Shown in pieces: positions 10,801-21,049 of a stretch of DNA of 64,000 nucleotides. The position numbers were made by a program, and so were the translations under genes. The stretch's first letter is position 1. Each line of letters opens with the position of its first letter. Source of the DNA: Tilletia caries (taxonomy: Eukaryota; Basidiomycota; Exobasidiomycetes; Tilletiales; Tilletiaceae); assembly GCA_032718865.1 (NCBI GenBank), contig JALUTQ010000033.1, positions 1,116,001 to 1,180,000 on the forward strand. Direction: 5' to 3'. The notes below the pieces were generated by a model. The model did no database searches, was not told the origin of the DNA, and saw only the letters and a list, made by a program, of their open reading frames with translations.

Positions 10801-12181
10801 TCAAATTGCGTTGCAGCGAAGCAAATCGGTAATAGCCAGTAATAGCAAAAATACAGCAGCGATCAGGAGGTCAGGGTACGCTTGAGCTGGGGCCTGGGGC
10901 CTGGGGGTTTACGGCCATACCAATGAGCCAGGGTCCCCGTCCCCCAAGAACCAAGACCATGGGTTGATTGTGAGGAACTTAGCAGGAGGGTCACAACTCA
11001 CAGATGCAGATCACAGGCCACAGCCCGCCAGGCATCAGCCCATTGACATACCAATGCGATTAGGCCCAAGCTCCCAGCAAATGGGAGAGAGGGTTGCGGT
11101 TATGATCGACCTGGACACCTGGTTGCCGTTTCAGTCTGATGTTACCTACATGTGAGAAAATGGAAGAGCTAAGGGTGTGAGTGCGTGGCCGTGTTAGCTG
11201 TGAGATGACTGGTAGAGGGTTAGGGAGGATTCGAACCCGATGTGTGATGCCGCGGGAGAGAGGGTTAGGGAGGGAGAGGATAACCGGGCACTTGCCTTAA
11301 ATATCCTCGGGTCAAGGGGGGGGATTCTCTCCGATGGGCGATGATCATAAATCATGATTGATGAGCGCATGTTTGCTCAATTGTTCGTGTGATGATCTGC
11401 AGAACATGGATGTTCCCCAGACTTTAGTATGGGGTTATATCTGCCCCTTAGATCTTACGGCCGAGACGAATGTTGCAACATCGCTCGAATAAAATCTTTC
11501 AAAACTTCTTGAAATCTTCTCAAACTTCGCCTGGGTGTCCGTGTTCTAAGCATCCATCGACGCTCTCGATTTCTCCCAGTTTTATTTATGAAGATAGCAA
11601 TTTGCTGTTCACATGCCGTCCTTCCGCCGTTCGTTGCCCGTTTCTGTCTCTCGTCCACCTCCACTTTTTACACGCCTTCGATAGCCGTAGTCAAAAGTCA
11701 AAACCCTCCGAGGAAGTTCATAGCCATAGTCAAAACTCAAAACCCTCCGAGAATGTTGAAAGGTCTTCAACTTTTTGACGAACGCATTACGCAGCTACCA
11801 AGTACCAACTGCACAACTTACTCCAGCGTTCACTAACCTTCAACTCTGACCTACCTACGACTTGTCTTGAGATACACGCAAACATCTACCAGGTGAATGG
11901 TGATGGTGCCCCAAAAATCAAAATGCTACTGACTACTGAGTACTGACTACTGGTACTGACTACTGACTACTGACTAGGATTATTGAGGTCTGACTGTCTG
12001 AGTGCTGATATTCTTACGTTCTTTTTTATTCCGATTTTATTCTTGCTGCTGGTAGATGGTAGTCCGGGGTCCTGATCAGCTTCATCGCTTCTATTTTAAT
12101 CTCCTACGTTCTACCGGACTTGGCCTTACAATATTGACCCATTGTCATATGCATTCATGCTGCATGCTGCATGCATCATCG
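10801..12181. other. Non-coding left arm of the Harbinger element
   Basis: No gene is supported. A short microsatellite-like run of GACTACT units occurs at about 11935-11980. One tRNA-like B-box (GATTCGAACCC near 11228) was examined and not accepted as a tRNA gene. Confidence 0.4.
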
Positions 12182-12189
12182 CGGGCAGC

Positions 12190-12723
12190 CAGAGGTCGGC
12201 GTGGGTATGGGTACATCTTGGGTATACCCACCATACCTGACCTGTACCCACCTTATACCCATCTGAATGTTCTCCCTGGTATACGCAGGTATAACTTGGG
12301 TATACGCAGGTATATCTTGGGTACACGTAGGTATATTCTGGGTATACGCAGGTATAATCTGGGTATGCACAGGGTATTCCAGGTATACACAGAGTCTTGC
12401 TTGGGTACACTTGCATTACTTGAGTATAATTATGAAATGCAGGGTATTAGGTATACCTAGGCACAAGTGTACAATCTGGGTATGTGTACAAAAGAGGTCA
12501 GAAGCCAGACAAGATGGGTATACCTAGGTATACCCAGGTTCAACGCAGGTAAACGTAGGTAAATACAATCTAAAAAAGGCAAAAAAAAACGGTTGATTAC
12601 ATAAGCAGGTATACCTTGAGTATACCCTCGGGTATGGGTATAGGTCTCGTCGGGAAAAGGGTATACCCTCGGGTATGGGTATGGGACCCCAGATACCCAA
12701 TACCTAACCCATGCCGACCTCTG
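12190..12723. mobile_element. hAT-like MITE with GGGTATACCC-type interior
   Basis: The ends read CAGAGGTCGGCGTGGGTA (left) and, reverse-complemented, CAGAGGTCGGCATGGGTT (right). The flanking 8 bases are identical: CGGGCAGC at 12182-12189 and 12724-12731. An 8-bp TSD and a CAGAG tip fit hAT elements. The 534-bp interior is made almost entirely of GGTATAC / GGGTATACCC variants in both orientations and codes for nothing recognisable. Confidence 0.85.
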
Positions 12724-12849
12724 CGGGCAGCATTGCTTATGTTCTGACTTCTCAGAACCCTCTTGCAAGAACGAATGCACTCACACACTGAGCGCCATTC
12801 TATCCGATGGATGAGATACTGATCTGCTCATCAGCTTATCTGCGCATGG

Positions 12850-13720
12850 GCTCATCCGCTCATCATATACGTCATGTGTGACAACTCACGGCGGAGAGCT
12901 CGAAGGGTAGCGAAGCTACCCTGAGAGCGAGGCGCGGAGGGCGTCTATGTCATTTGGATGATTGACTGTGGCCCGTGGGTCACCTATCAGGCATTCAGGT
13001 ACGTACATAGACATGTCACTTTACAACTTTGGGGAGATCTATCTCCTATCTGCTCATCAATTATGTTGTGTGGAAAATCATGGCGGAGAGCTCGAAGGGT
13101 AGCGAAGCTACCCTGAGAGCGAGGCGCGGAGGGCGTCTATGTCATTTGGATGATTGACTGTGGCCCGTGGGTCACCTATCAGGCATTCAGGTACGTACAT
13201 AGACATGTCACTTTACAACTTTGGGGAGATCTATCTCCTATCTGCTCATCAATTATGTTGTGTGGAAAATCATGGCGGAGAGCTCGAAGGGTAGCGAAGC
13301 TACCCTGAGAGCGAGGCGCGGAGGGCGTCTATGTCATTTGGATGATTGACTGTGGCCCGTGGGTCACCTATCAGGCATTCAGGTACGTACATAGACATGT
13401 CACTTTACAACTTTGGGGAGATCTATCTCCTATCTGCTCATCAATTATGTTGTGTGGAAAATCATGGCGGAGAGCTCGAAGGGTAGCGAAGCTACCCTGA
13501 GAGCGAGGCGCGATAGGCGTCAGTCTATATTGATTTATCAACTGTGGCCTGTGGGCACCGATCATTACGCAATACACATGTTCCGTTACACCTTTTGGGA
13601 GTTCTATCTGCTCATCATCTATGGTGTGTGGAAAATCATGGCGGAGAGCTCGAAGGGTAGCGAAGCTACCCTGAGAGCGAGGCGCGGAGGGCGTCTATGT
13701 CATTTGGATGATTGACTGTG
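12850..13720 (+). repeat. 192-bp tandem repeat array
   Basis: The motif GCGGAGAGCTCGAAGGGTAG starts at 12891, 13083, 13275, 13467 and 13641, giving three spacings of exactly 192 bp and one of 174 bp. The internal units look identical by eye; the last is diverged after the core. Each unit contains the inverted repeat GTAGCGAAGCTAC. It lies inside the Harbinger element and has no coding content that I recognise. Confidence 0.9.
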
Positions 13721-15033
13721 TTAAGTGCTTCTGGACCATTGTTTGGGTATGCCATCCACATCTGACAGGTCACAGCATTGAGCACGTTTTTTGAGAATTC
13801 GAGTCTCAGATATTCAGACCCAGCATTAAGCAACATCAGTCCTCAAGCGTGCAGTCTCTTGCTACTTTTCATCTCCCGTTCATGTTCTAATTTCTATAAA
13901 ATCATGGCCTCAAAAAGTCTGGGGAACACTCTGGCTCAAAAGCCAGGCCGGTGGGATGTAATAATGGAGACGCACATAGATCAGAATAAATGCTGATAGC
14001 CATGCATCCAGTCTTAGGCAGCAGCAAACACATGTACTCACCAGTCACCGAGTGGCCCTGGCCACAGTTCACACATCGTAACCTGAGATGCAGGGAAGCT
14101 GGCCAACGAAGATAAAACAGCGTATGAAAGAACTTCAGCATTCAGCAGTGGTGCTCGGTCGCGATCAGATAGATGGCAGCGGGAAAGTCTCACATTGTCA
14201 AAGCCGCAACTCTCGAGAGCGGTCAGCGGACGACTGGTGAACGCGGGACGATGAATAATCTGAGAAGGCTGGGTGAGAGTGAGGGAAGATTAAGGATGCA
14301 GTCAACAAGTGTTAGAGGTTATAATAGCTCAGGGGCTACGGGCCTACGGCCCACGCCGGACACTGGACAGTAATCAGTCGCCTACTCACCAATAAGCAGT
14401 CACCACTCACCACATCTGAGATGACTCAGGACCGCGCTTGTCGTCCTCAAGGCTCAAGGCTCAAGACAAAGCAGCACTCAAGGCTCAAGGCAAAGAAGCA
14501 GAGGATCTTCGGTACAATACTGGAAGTCGGAAAGTGATGACTGGTGATAGAGTTAGCAAACTACGAGTCTACGACGGAGTAAGAGGGTGACTGCGGCATC
14601 ATGATGCTACTTCACCTTAGGACTGGAGACGTCTCCCATGGGGGTTAGGTGAGCGGTACTGGAGGGGACGGAAGAAGAATGAGAGGAAAAAAAGAATATG
14701 GTGGTGGTGCGTCCAAAGAGAGGGGTCATCGAGAAGCCGAGAAGGACAGCAGGGCCGCAGGGGAAATGAAACTGCACCTATCACGCAATCCGGACAATGG
14801 TATCTGAAGGCAAAGAGAAGGGAGAAATGAGAATTGCCCGTGGCGGAAGGGCTCGGTCAGTTGATTCATGATTGGACGCGTGGCCTGTCCTGAACGCCTG
14901 CGCCCGAGCTCAGAAGGGTAAGCAGCAGCCTGTAGCCTGCGCGCACCTTAGTCCCTTGACCGTTGAAGCAACCGACAAGTTTCAGCAACGCAACGGCACA
15001 TATCGAAAGCACCAAGACTCACGCAGTTTCGGT
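13721..15033. other. Harbinger interior upstream of the Myb-like gene
   Basis: No supported gene. A short run of AAGGCTCAAGGC-like units lies near 14450-14490. The promoter of the downstream Myb-like gene should be here; I see no clear element. Confidence 0.4.
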
Positions 15034-15787
15034 ATGGCGGGCAGCGGAACGGGCTCGTCGGGGCGCGCCAAATCTGCAGCCAATTCCAGAGCTCCAAGAG
15101 GAGCAAGCACTTCGAACGAAGACATTTCCGGTCCCGGCGGCGAGGGCGTAGACGGCGGTGCAGCCTGGCAGTGGACGCGGGACCAAGAGAGCGCCATCTG
15201 CGCGTGGTTCGCCAAACCAGGACGAAACGGAGAAGCTGGGGGTGGGTACCGATCGTACCTCCGGAACAAGAAGGCGGAGTGCCAGTGGCTTCTCGCGGAT
15301 ATGAAGAAAGACGAGGAACTGCATGTCGCCAATCTCGCCATAGAACAGCTCGTCAACAAAATACATAGGATGATCACCATCTACAAGAAGCAGGTCGACT
15401 TACTCGACAACTCCACGGGTGAAGGGGTTGGGGCGGATCGTGATGGTCATGATACCGTAACCTGGACCTGGGAGAAGACAGGGAGCGCGAGGAAAAAAAA
15501 GAAGGAAACCATCAAGGGTGAGTACTGAGTTAGCACTTCATCCTTCGTCGCATGCCGTCGTCGCGAGATTGCTGAACGGACTCCCGGGCTTCTCCAGCCT
15601 ACCTCGATAGAATCTGTCCGTGGTTTTACGAATTCGACGACATCATGGGAACTCGTCCCAGCGTGAAGCCTCCGACACTGGTTGAGGTAGGGGGCGGACC
15701 GCAACCAAAAACAAATCGAAAGAAGAAGGAGTCATCCTCCAAAGCTCCTCCGCTGCAGAAAAAAAAACCAGAGGCGATCCCAGCTGC

Positions 15788-15790
15788 CGA

Positions 15791-15841
<51 letters not shown>

Positions 15842-15842
15842 C
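15788..15842 (+). repeat. GACAGC microsatellite inside the Myb-like gene
   Basis: Repeated GACAGC hexamers encode a run of alternating Asp-Ser. It is probably a length-variable acidic linker. Confidence 0.9.
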
Positions 15843-16551
15843 GGTTCGTTGAGCAGTGTCCCGGGTTCGGATTCTGCCAGCGCGTTACTGGACAAGGAGG
15901 CGAGCGGTGTGGGGGGGAATCGAAGGCTTGTTTACCGGAAGCAGGTTCACTGTCGAAACGTCGAGCACGGTCAATCCTACTGCCGGTGCTAAGCCAACGA
16001 AGGAGAGGAATGAGAAGGGCAAAGAAACAGCGAAATCAGCCGCCACGCTTCAGCCTGCAAAGAAACCGACCGGATCATCAGCTCAGATCCCCATGCCTAT
16101 TCCAGGGACGCTCAAACCTCGGAAGAATGCGGTGGGAGGCTCGCAGGTCGGGTCTGCGATGGAGGAGATGGTAAAATCTGAAGAAAAAAGAGCCGAAGCA
16201 ACGGATCGTCAGCGTCAGCAGGAACGTGCCCAGGACGAAAGAAACATCGCCATCAGTCAAAAAATTGAGCGCGCTCGCCTCGAAATGGAGCGTGAGAAGG
16301 CCGAACGAGATCGCGGCTTGGAGGAGCGCAAGCTCAGCGCAGTCGAAGTGCGAGAGGCGATGGAACGGGCGCAACGACTGGAGGCTGACGCGAAGGAAAG
16401 GGATGAGCGCAAAGACGATAAGGAGTGGGAGCGGGAACGACAGCGGCGCGAGGATCGGAGACGCGACGAGGAACGGGAAGAACGAAGGGAGACGGAAAGG
16501 AGGGAGGAGAAGAGGAGGGAAAGGGAAGCCCAGCAGCAAGCGGAGTTGGCC

Positions 16552-17294
16552 TAAGGAAAGGCGCGGAGGAACTCCGCGCCTCCGCGCCTCCGCCCGCCTA
16601 CCTCCGCGAAAACTCCGCGCTCATTTTTGGGCGGATCATTTCGTCCGCCCAAGACAGTGGTGCCAGCAAGGCCGGTATCATTCCGTCCGCCGTAGCAGGG
16701 TGGTCCTCACCGAGGCCGCCTCCTCCGTCCGCGGTGGGTAGGCGGAGTTTTCCAAGGAGGGAACCTCCGTCCGCCTTCCTCCGGCGGAGTTCCGGCGGAG
16801 TTCCGCGCCTCCGCGATCCTAACTTGCCGACCCAAGTCTTGGTCTCAGACTTTGGAGTTACATGCTCAACTCGGCGAAAAAAATCATTTGAAGAGGGGTC
16901 TCAAGTCTTGAGACTCCGGCGTGACCAGCAATCACGTGACATGAGACCCGAGACTCCGTCTTCTGAGACTCTTTCAATAGGAGAGACCCTGTGTAACCCC
17001 TGGGTTTTTCAGTCTCAGAGCGGAGTAAGCGCGGAGGCGCGGAGTTCCGCCGGAACTCCGCCGAAGTTGGGGCCGTCGACACCTCCGTCCGCGCTCAAGT
17101 CCAGGAACCTCCAACTCCTCCGCCCTCCGTCCGCGTTCAAGTCGTTGGCGGTACTTCTCCGTCCGCCCCTCCGCTGTCAGCCACCGCCGTACGGAGGACG
17201 TCCTCCGGCGGAGGAAAATCGGCGGAGTTTTGCGGTACGGAGGCGCGGAGGACGCGGAACTCCGCCGAGAGCGCGGAGGTGACGCCTTTCCTTA
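16552..17294. mobile_element. hAT-like MITE with GGCGGAGTTCCGC-type interior
   Basis: The left end TAAGGAAAGGCG is matched by the reverse complement of the right end. The flanking 8-bp TSD AGTTGGCC is at 16544-16551 and 17295-17302. The 743-bp interior is packed with CCGCGCCTCCG, GGCGGAGTTCC and related units. It sits in the coding exon of the Myb-like gene. The motif is close to that of the TAAGG-ended family at 41086 and 56054, suggesting related families. Confidence 0.85.
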
Positions 17295-18276
17295 AGTTGG
17301 CCGACAAGAAGCATCAACTGCAGATGGAAAGTGAGCGTCAGGAGCGGGAAATGAGGACGATGATGCTCATTCGTGCTATGCAAAGCGGCCAGCCTGCCCC
17401 TGCTCTCGCCCCTGCGCCAGCCCCGTACCCGCCTCACCATGCTCATCCTTTCCCAGCACCGTACATGGGATACCCTCCAGCATACCCCTCGACATTCCCC
17501 TCGGCTTATCCCTCGTCGCAAGTTGGTCCACCTCCTCCTCCTACTTCGATGTGGGGCTCACCATCGATCGGAAACACAACCATACCGGGTGTATCTCACC
17601 CTCCTTGGTTCGGTTTGCTCCAACCTGCGACCAGTCTCTCTGCCCCGGTGGTTCCAGGAGCCACTTCCGCGACTGATGTGAATGAAAATGGAGGTTCTGC
17701 GGAAGGCGGTCAGCTTGGTCCAGCCCTGCAACTCGCTCAGCACTACGCCCCTGCCCCCGCCCCCGCCCCTGCACCTGCACAAGGGTTTGTGCATGCTGGT
17801 CTAGGCCACTATCCAACACATCCCCCACAGTTCCCAGCCACTCCTCAATTCATGGCGACCCCACATTTCCCCATTCCACCACAGTTTTTGGCACATCACC
17901 TCTACCCACAGACCGCTCAGCTCGTCTCAACCTCTCAGCTCGCGGCAACCAGCGCCCTCGGATCCGCTCAGCCCGCGGTTGTTCCTGCTACAGCTGGCAA
18001 TAATGATGGCCAAGCTATGGCAACGCAGACTGCGACATCCTCGCACGTGGAGGAGCCCAGCGCAAGCAACGTTTCTCTTCTTTGATGCTAACGCGCCTGA
18101 CATGAGACATCGCGCTCTCCGTCAGGTTCATGCGCTGGTGAGTGCCGTGAACGGTGGACGCACGCGCTTGAGAACGACAAGAGGCTGATGATCAATATTC
18201 ATTCATTGAGCAGATTCAATATCTCAACACAACGTCTGAAGTCAGAACAGACGCGTAACTGCGACAGCCGACAACA

Positions 18277-19629
18277 CTACGTGCAGTCATACATCCGTCT
18301 CAGTGCTCGGCGCTGTACCTTTCTCCTCCTAGCCTCGTTCTCCGCCTCAACCGATCCTTCAACTGCCTGGTCCTCCTCTTCCTCCCGTGGCTGGTCCACA
18401 TCATCCCATCCATCCTGCCGCGAGAACAACATGTTGTGTAGAACAACACATGCAGTAATCCAACTACATGCTAGACCCAGCTGCTCTTCACTAACCAATC
18501 TCAACCTTAAGCTCTTCAGCGACGCCCAGCGTCCCTTCAGCAGACCGAACGCATGTTCGATGTCGATCCGCACGGAAGAAAGGAGATGGTTGAAGCGCCG
18601 ATTGGGGAGCAGGTTAGAGAGAGGCTTCTTGTAAGGGGTGACCAAAGTATCCGTATTCTTGTAGGCAGAATCCGCTAGAAGGAACTGATCTTCGTCGAAG
18701 AAGCGCTCTGGGTTCCGTCTTGGCGCAGAAACCGACCATGCCCGACTGTCGTGCACCGAGCCCGGCCAACCTACAAGCATGTAGGTGAACAACATGCTTC
18801 GATCACAAATGGCGGTAAGGTTGATGGCATACCGCCGCTTTCTATTGAAGAACTCGTCGCCGTTCAGACTCCCTCCTGTGTGAAAGTCCACAACGATCAG
18901 CATTCAGCTATACTCATTCTGGGATCAATTTGAGGCTTGAGCGTGTAGCAGCCTGTGTAAGCTGGCTACTACAGACCAGAAGACTTATGAAGGAGCAGGG
19001 GGGGACATACCAGGTCGTTCATAGAGGACAATGTCAGTCCCGTCCAGCTTTCCGACCACGCCTTTCAAACCTGATCGACGGTCCGCATCGTTTGATTCAC
19101 TTTGACGTGCCGCAGAGTCAGGCCATCTAACCCAAGTTGCCGCGAGGGAAGCCAGAACAGTTACAACGCGGCGTGTGCAATTGAAGATGTGACCTTCCGA
19201 GGCGCCCCAGAGTCCAGCATCGAAGCGAATCGCATCGCCGACTCCATTTGATCCCAGGCGACGAAGTGCTATTGCGAGCTGATTGGGAACAGGGGCTTGA
19301 AACGACCCCTTGCCGCCTATGAAGATCTCGTGATCTTCGATTTGGGCAAGAACGAAATTAAAACTGGAACGATCCATTCTCGTCCAGGTCCGGAAGCGCG
19401 AGTCGTCCAGCTCCGGAAGTATTTCCGTTGCCCATACGGCGCTCTTTGGTACCGCGACCCGCTCCACTAAGTAACGCTGCTGCAATAGCTCACTGACATG
19501 AGCCCAGAGGAACATAGAAGCAGGAGGGCGTCGGGATTCGCTGGATTGAGAGTTTCGTTCTCGCCTTCGCTGCATCAGTGCCAGAGCGGCAGCCTCTTCT
19601 ACTAGAGTTGAACGAGGTACTTGATCCAT
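18277..19629 (-). CDS. PIF/Harbinger DDE nuclease
   Basis: Exons 19629-19011 and 18875-18277 (intron 18876-19010, GTATGT donor, CACACAG acceptor) give 405 aa. The first Asp lies in GKLDGTDIVLYERPG at the splice; GGSLNGDEFFNRKRRYAINL follows; the second is in GWPGSVHDSRAW; the Glu is in IEHAFGLLKGRW. This order is that of the Harbinger-type DDE_4 nuclease. The C-terminus is acidic and then basic. The frame is intact. It converges on the Myb-like gene with 191 bp between stop codons. It should cut and join DNA at the element's TIRs, recruited by the Myb-like partner, which here is broken, so transposition would need a partner from another copy (inference). Confidence 0.85.
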
Positions 19630-19997
19630 TGTGGACTGCAGGCTGCAGCAGCAAACCCAGGAGCTGGGCTGCTGACGGTGATTGCGGGTGGTGGTAGTAG
19701 GCAGTAGCTACAAAGATCACGAAACTGCTGTTTTCACTTCCCTTCAGAACGCAGAAGGGAAATGCGAAATAAAATTAATTGCGGGAGCGCCGCGGCGCCG
19801 CGGAGCGTTGAGAAAAGCAGAGAAACAAAATGAGTGGCATGAAGAGTGCTGGAGCGCGAGAAGAAGTGCGGGAAAGGGAAATGAATGGCATAAGGCGGCT
19901 CTGGGAGCGTCTGAGGCGGTCCTGGGAGTGCCTGAGAAGGCGCGGGAGTGCTCGGAAGTGAGATGAGCGGCTTTGGGTGGCACGCGTGAATTGCCCT
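19630..19997. repeat. Harbinger right subterminal region and TIR
   Basis: Recurring GGGAGCG / GCGGGAGTG / GGGAGTGCC units precede the right TIR. The nuclease promoter must lie here or just inside. No other gene is seen. Confidence 0.55.
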
Positions 19998-20000
19998 ATT

Positions 20001-20935
20001 GAGGTTTATCACAGGATGGTACGGTATTTTGATTTTTATCCCAGGATGGTACGGAAAGCAAAAATATCACAGGATGGTACACTGGCAAAATTGATTGATT
20101 CTTCCCAATCTCCTCACTCCCGTCCTCAACGTCAAGGATGATACTTAGTCTCTCAAGATTGTGTAGCAATGGCATCTCCGCAGGCTTATGCCGCGCTGGG
20201 TGCCCACCGCGAGAGTTATACCTCGTCTAGGGCCGTCAGAGACGTTATAGGCCTTTATTTACGGAAGTACACGTCTTACAGTCAGAGTGTTCAATGTCAA
20301 TATGTATGGCACTCTCCAGTTTGCAATAACAAGTCCTCAGGCCGAATCTACGTCTCTCAGAGGGCGCACGCCGCGCTCTATGAGAGCTGAACTGTCTCTA
20401 GAAGATTCCATTCTGAGCGGGGAGAGGGGAGGGAGTCAGTAATTTTGCACACCTTTGAGGGACACTTTCGCCTCGTTCGCTACGTTCCTGTCTGACGATG
20501 CTGTTAGTAAGTGTGAGGGTTTCCAGAGCACAGAATGTACTCAGGGTTTGGGCTTAGAGCACCAATACGTGCTCGCACGTCGATGCAGCTTCCCCGGAGC
20601 GTACCGGGGCGCAACCGCAGACGCGATTTGCGGAGGGGAGGAACGACTGGGGAGGTGGGTGGGGTCTTGAATCCAGCGCGGAGTGAGCAAGTCGAGCGAC
20701 GTGGTGGTAAGAGGTCTTGACGCATGCCGTCTCACCAGAAAATTTTCTTCTCGCTCTCCTTGCTCCCTCCACTTCCTCACAAGGCTCTGCGTTCCGCTTT
20801 CCGGGCAGAACTATCAAGGCAGGCAGTGAGGATAGGCAAAAATAATTTTCACAACGTACCATCCTGTGATAATTTTCGAGGGCGAACCATCCTGGGATAA
20901 AAATCAAAATACCGTACCATCCTGTGATAAACCTC
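20001..20935. mobile_element. MITE with 50-bp TIRs and 10-bp TSD (Mutator-like size)
   Basis: The left end GAGGTTTATCACAGGATGGT continues for about 50 bp and is matched by the inverted right end with no mismatch seen. The flanking bases TTGCCCTATT are repeated at 19991-20000 and 20936-20945. Within each TIR the unit ATC(A/C)CAGGATGGTAC occurs two or three times. There is no recognisable coding region in the 935 bp. The 10-bp TSD and the G tip suggest a Mutator-like non-autonomous element. The TSD consists of the last 7 bases of the Harbinger element plus its ATT TSD, so this MITE inserted at the Harbinger end. Confidence 0.85.
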
Positions 20936-21049
20936 TTGCCCTATTGTTGTGACTCAATTCTCAGACTCATCCCCAGACGCTCCGGCCAAACCATCCTCAG
21001 ACTGCCTACACCTCCAAATCACCCATGGGCCAGTTCACTCGTTTGGCGG

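Larger units (their letters stand above)
15034..18085 (+). pseudogene. Myb/SANT-like DNA-binding protein of the Harbinger element, disrupted
   Basis: Exon 1 is 15034-15517, the intron 15518-15597 (GTGAGT...CCAG), and exon 2 runs to TGA at 18085. The N-terminal half contains WQWTRDQESAICAWFAKPGR and, across the splice, AYLDRICPWFYEFDDIMGTR, the typical Myb/SANT-like trihelix of transposon-associated proteins. Then come an (Asp-Ser)n tract, a long Arg/Glu-rich coiled coil (about 16150-16550) and a Pro/Ala/Gln-rich C-terminus. Two lesions are visible. A G7 run at about 15911-15917 shifts the frame by one base; the summed exon length is 1 mod 3, agreeing with this. A 743-bp hAT-like element is inserted at 16552; removing it and one TSD copy rejoins QQAELA to DKKHQL in frame. 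The expected intact length is about 739 aa. It would normally work with the nuclease at 18277-19629. Confidence 0.75.
10584..19997. mobile_element. PIF/Harbinger-like DNA transposon (autonomous-type, with nested insertions)
   Basis: The ends are inverted repeats of about 36 bp with two mismatches; the tip AGGGCAATTCACGCGTGCC begins at 10584 and its complement ends at 19997. The flanking three bases are ATT on both sides (10581-10583 and 19998-20000), matching the 3-bp TSD size of PIF/Harbinger, though TWA is the commoner target. Inside are the two genes typical of the superfamily: a Myb/SANT-like DNA-binding protein (plus strand) and a DDE nuclease (minus strand), arranged convergently. The element also contains hAT-like insertions at 12190-12723 and 16552-17294 and a 192-bp tandem array. 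Without the two insertions it would be about 8.1 kb. Confidence 0.85.

Noticed and set aside
11215..11260. tRNA gene around GATTCGAACCC
   Set aside because: Only a B-box-like motif; no A box or stems found.
12880..13720. CRISPR-like array
   Set aside because: The repeat is a contiguous 192-bp tandem unit without short repeats and unique spacers, and the genome is eukaryotic.
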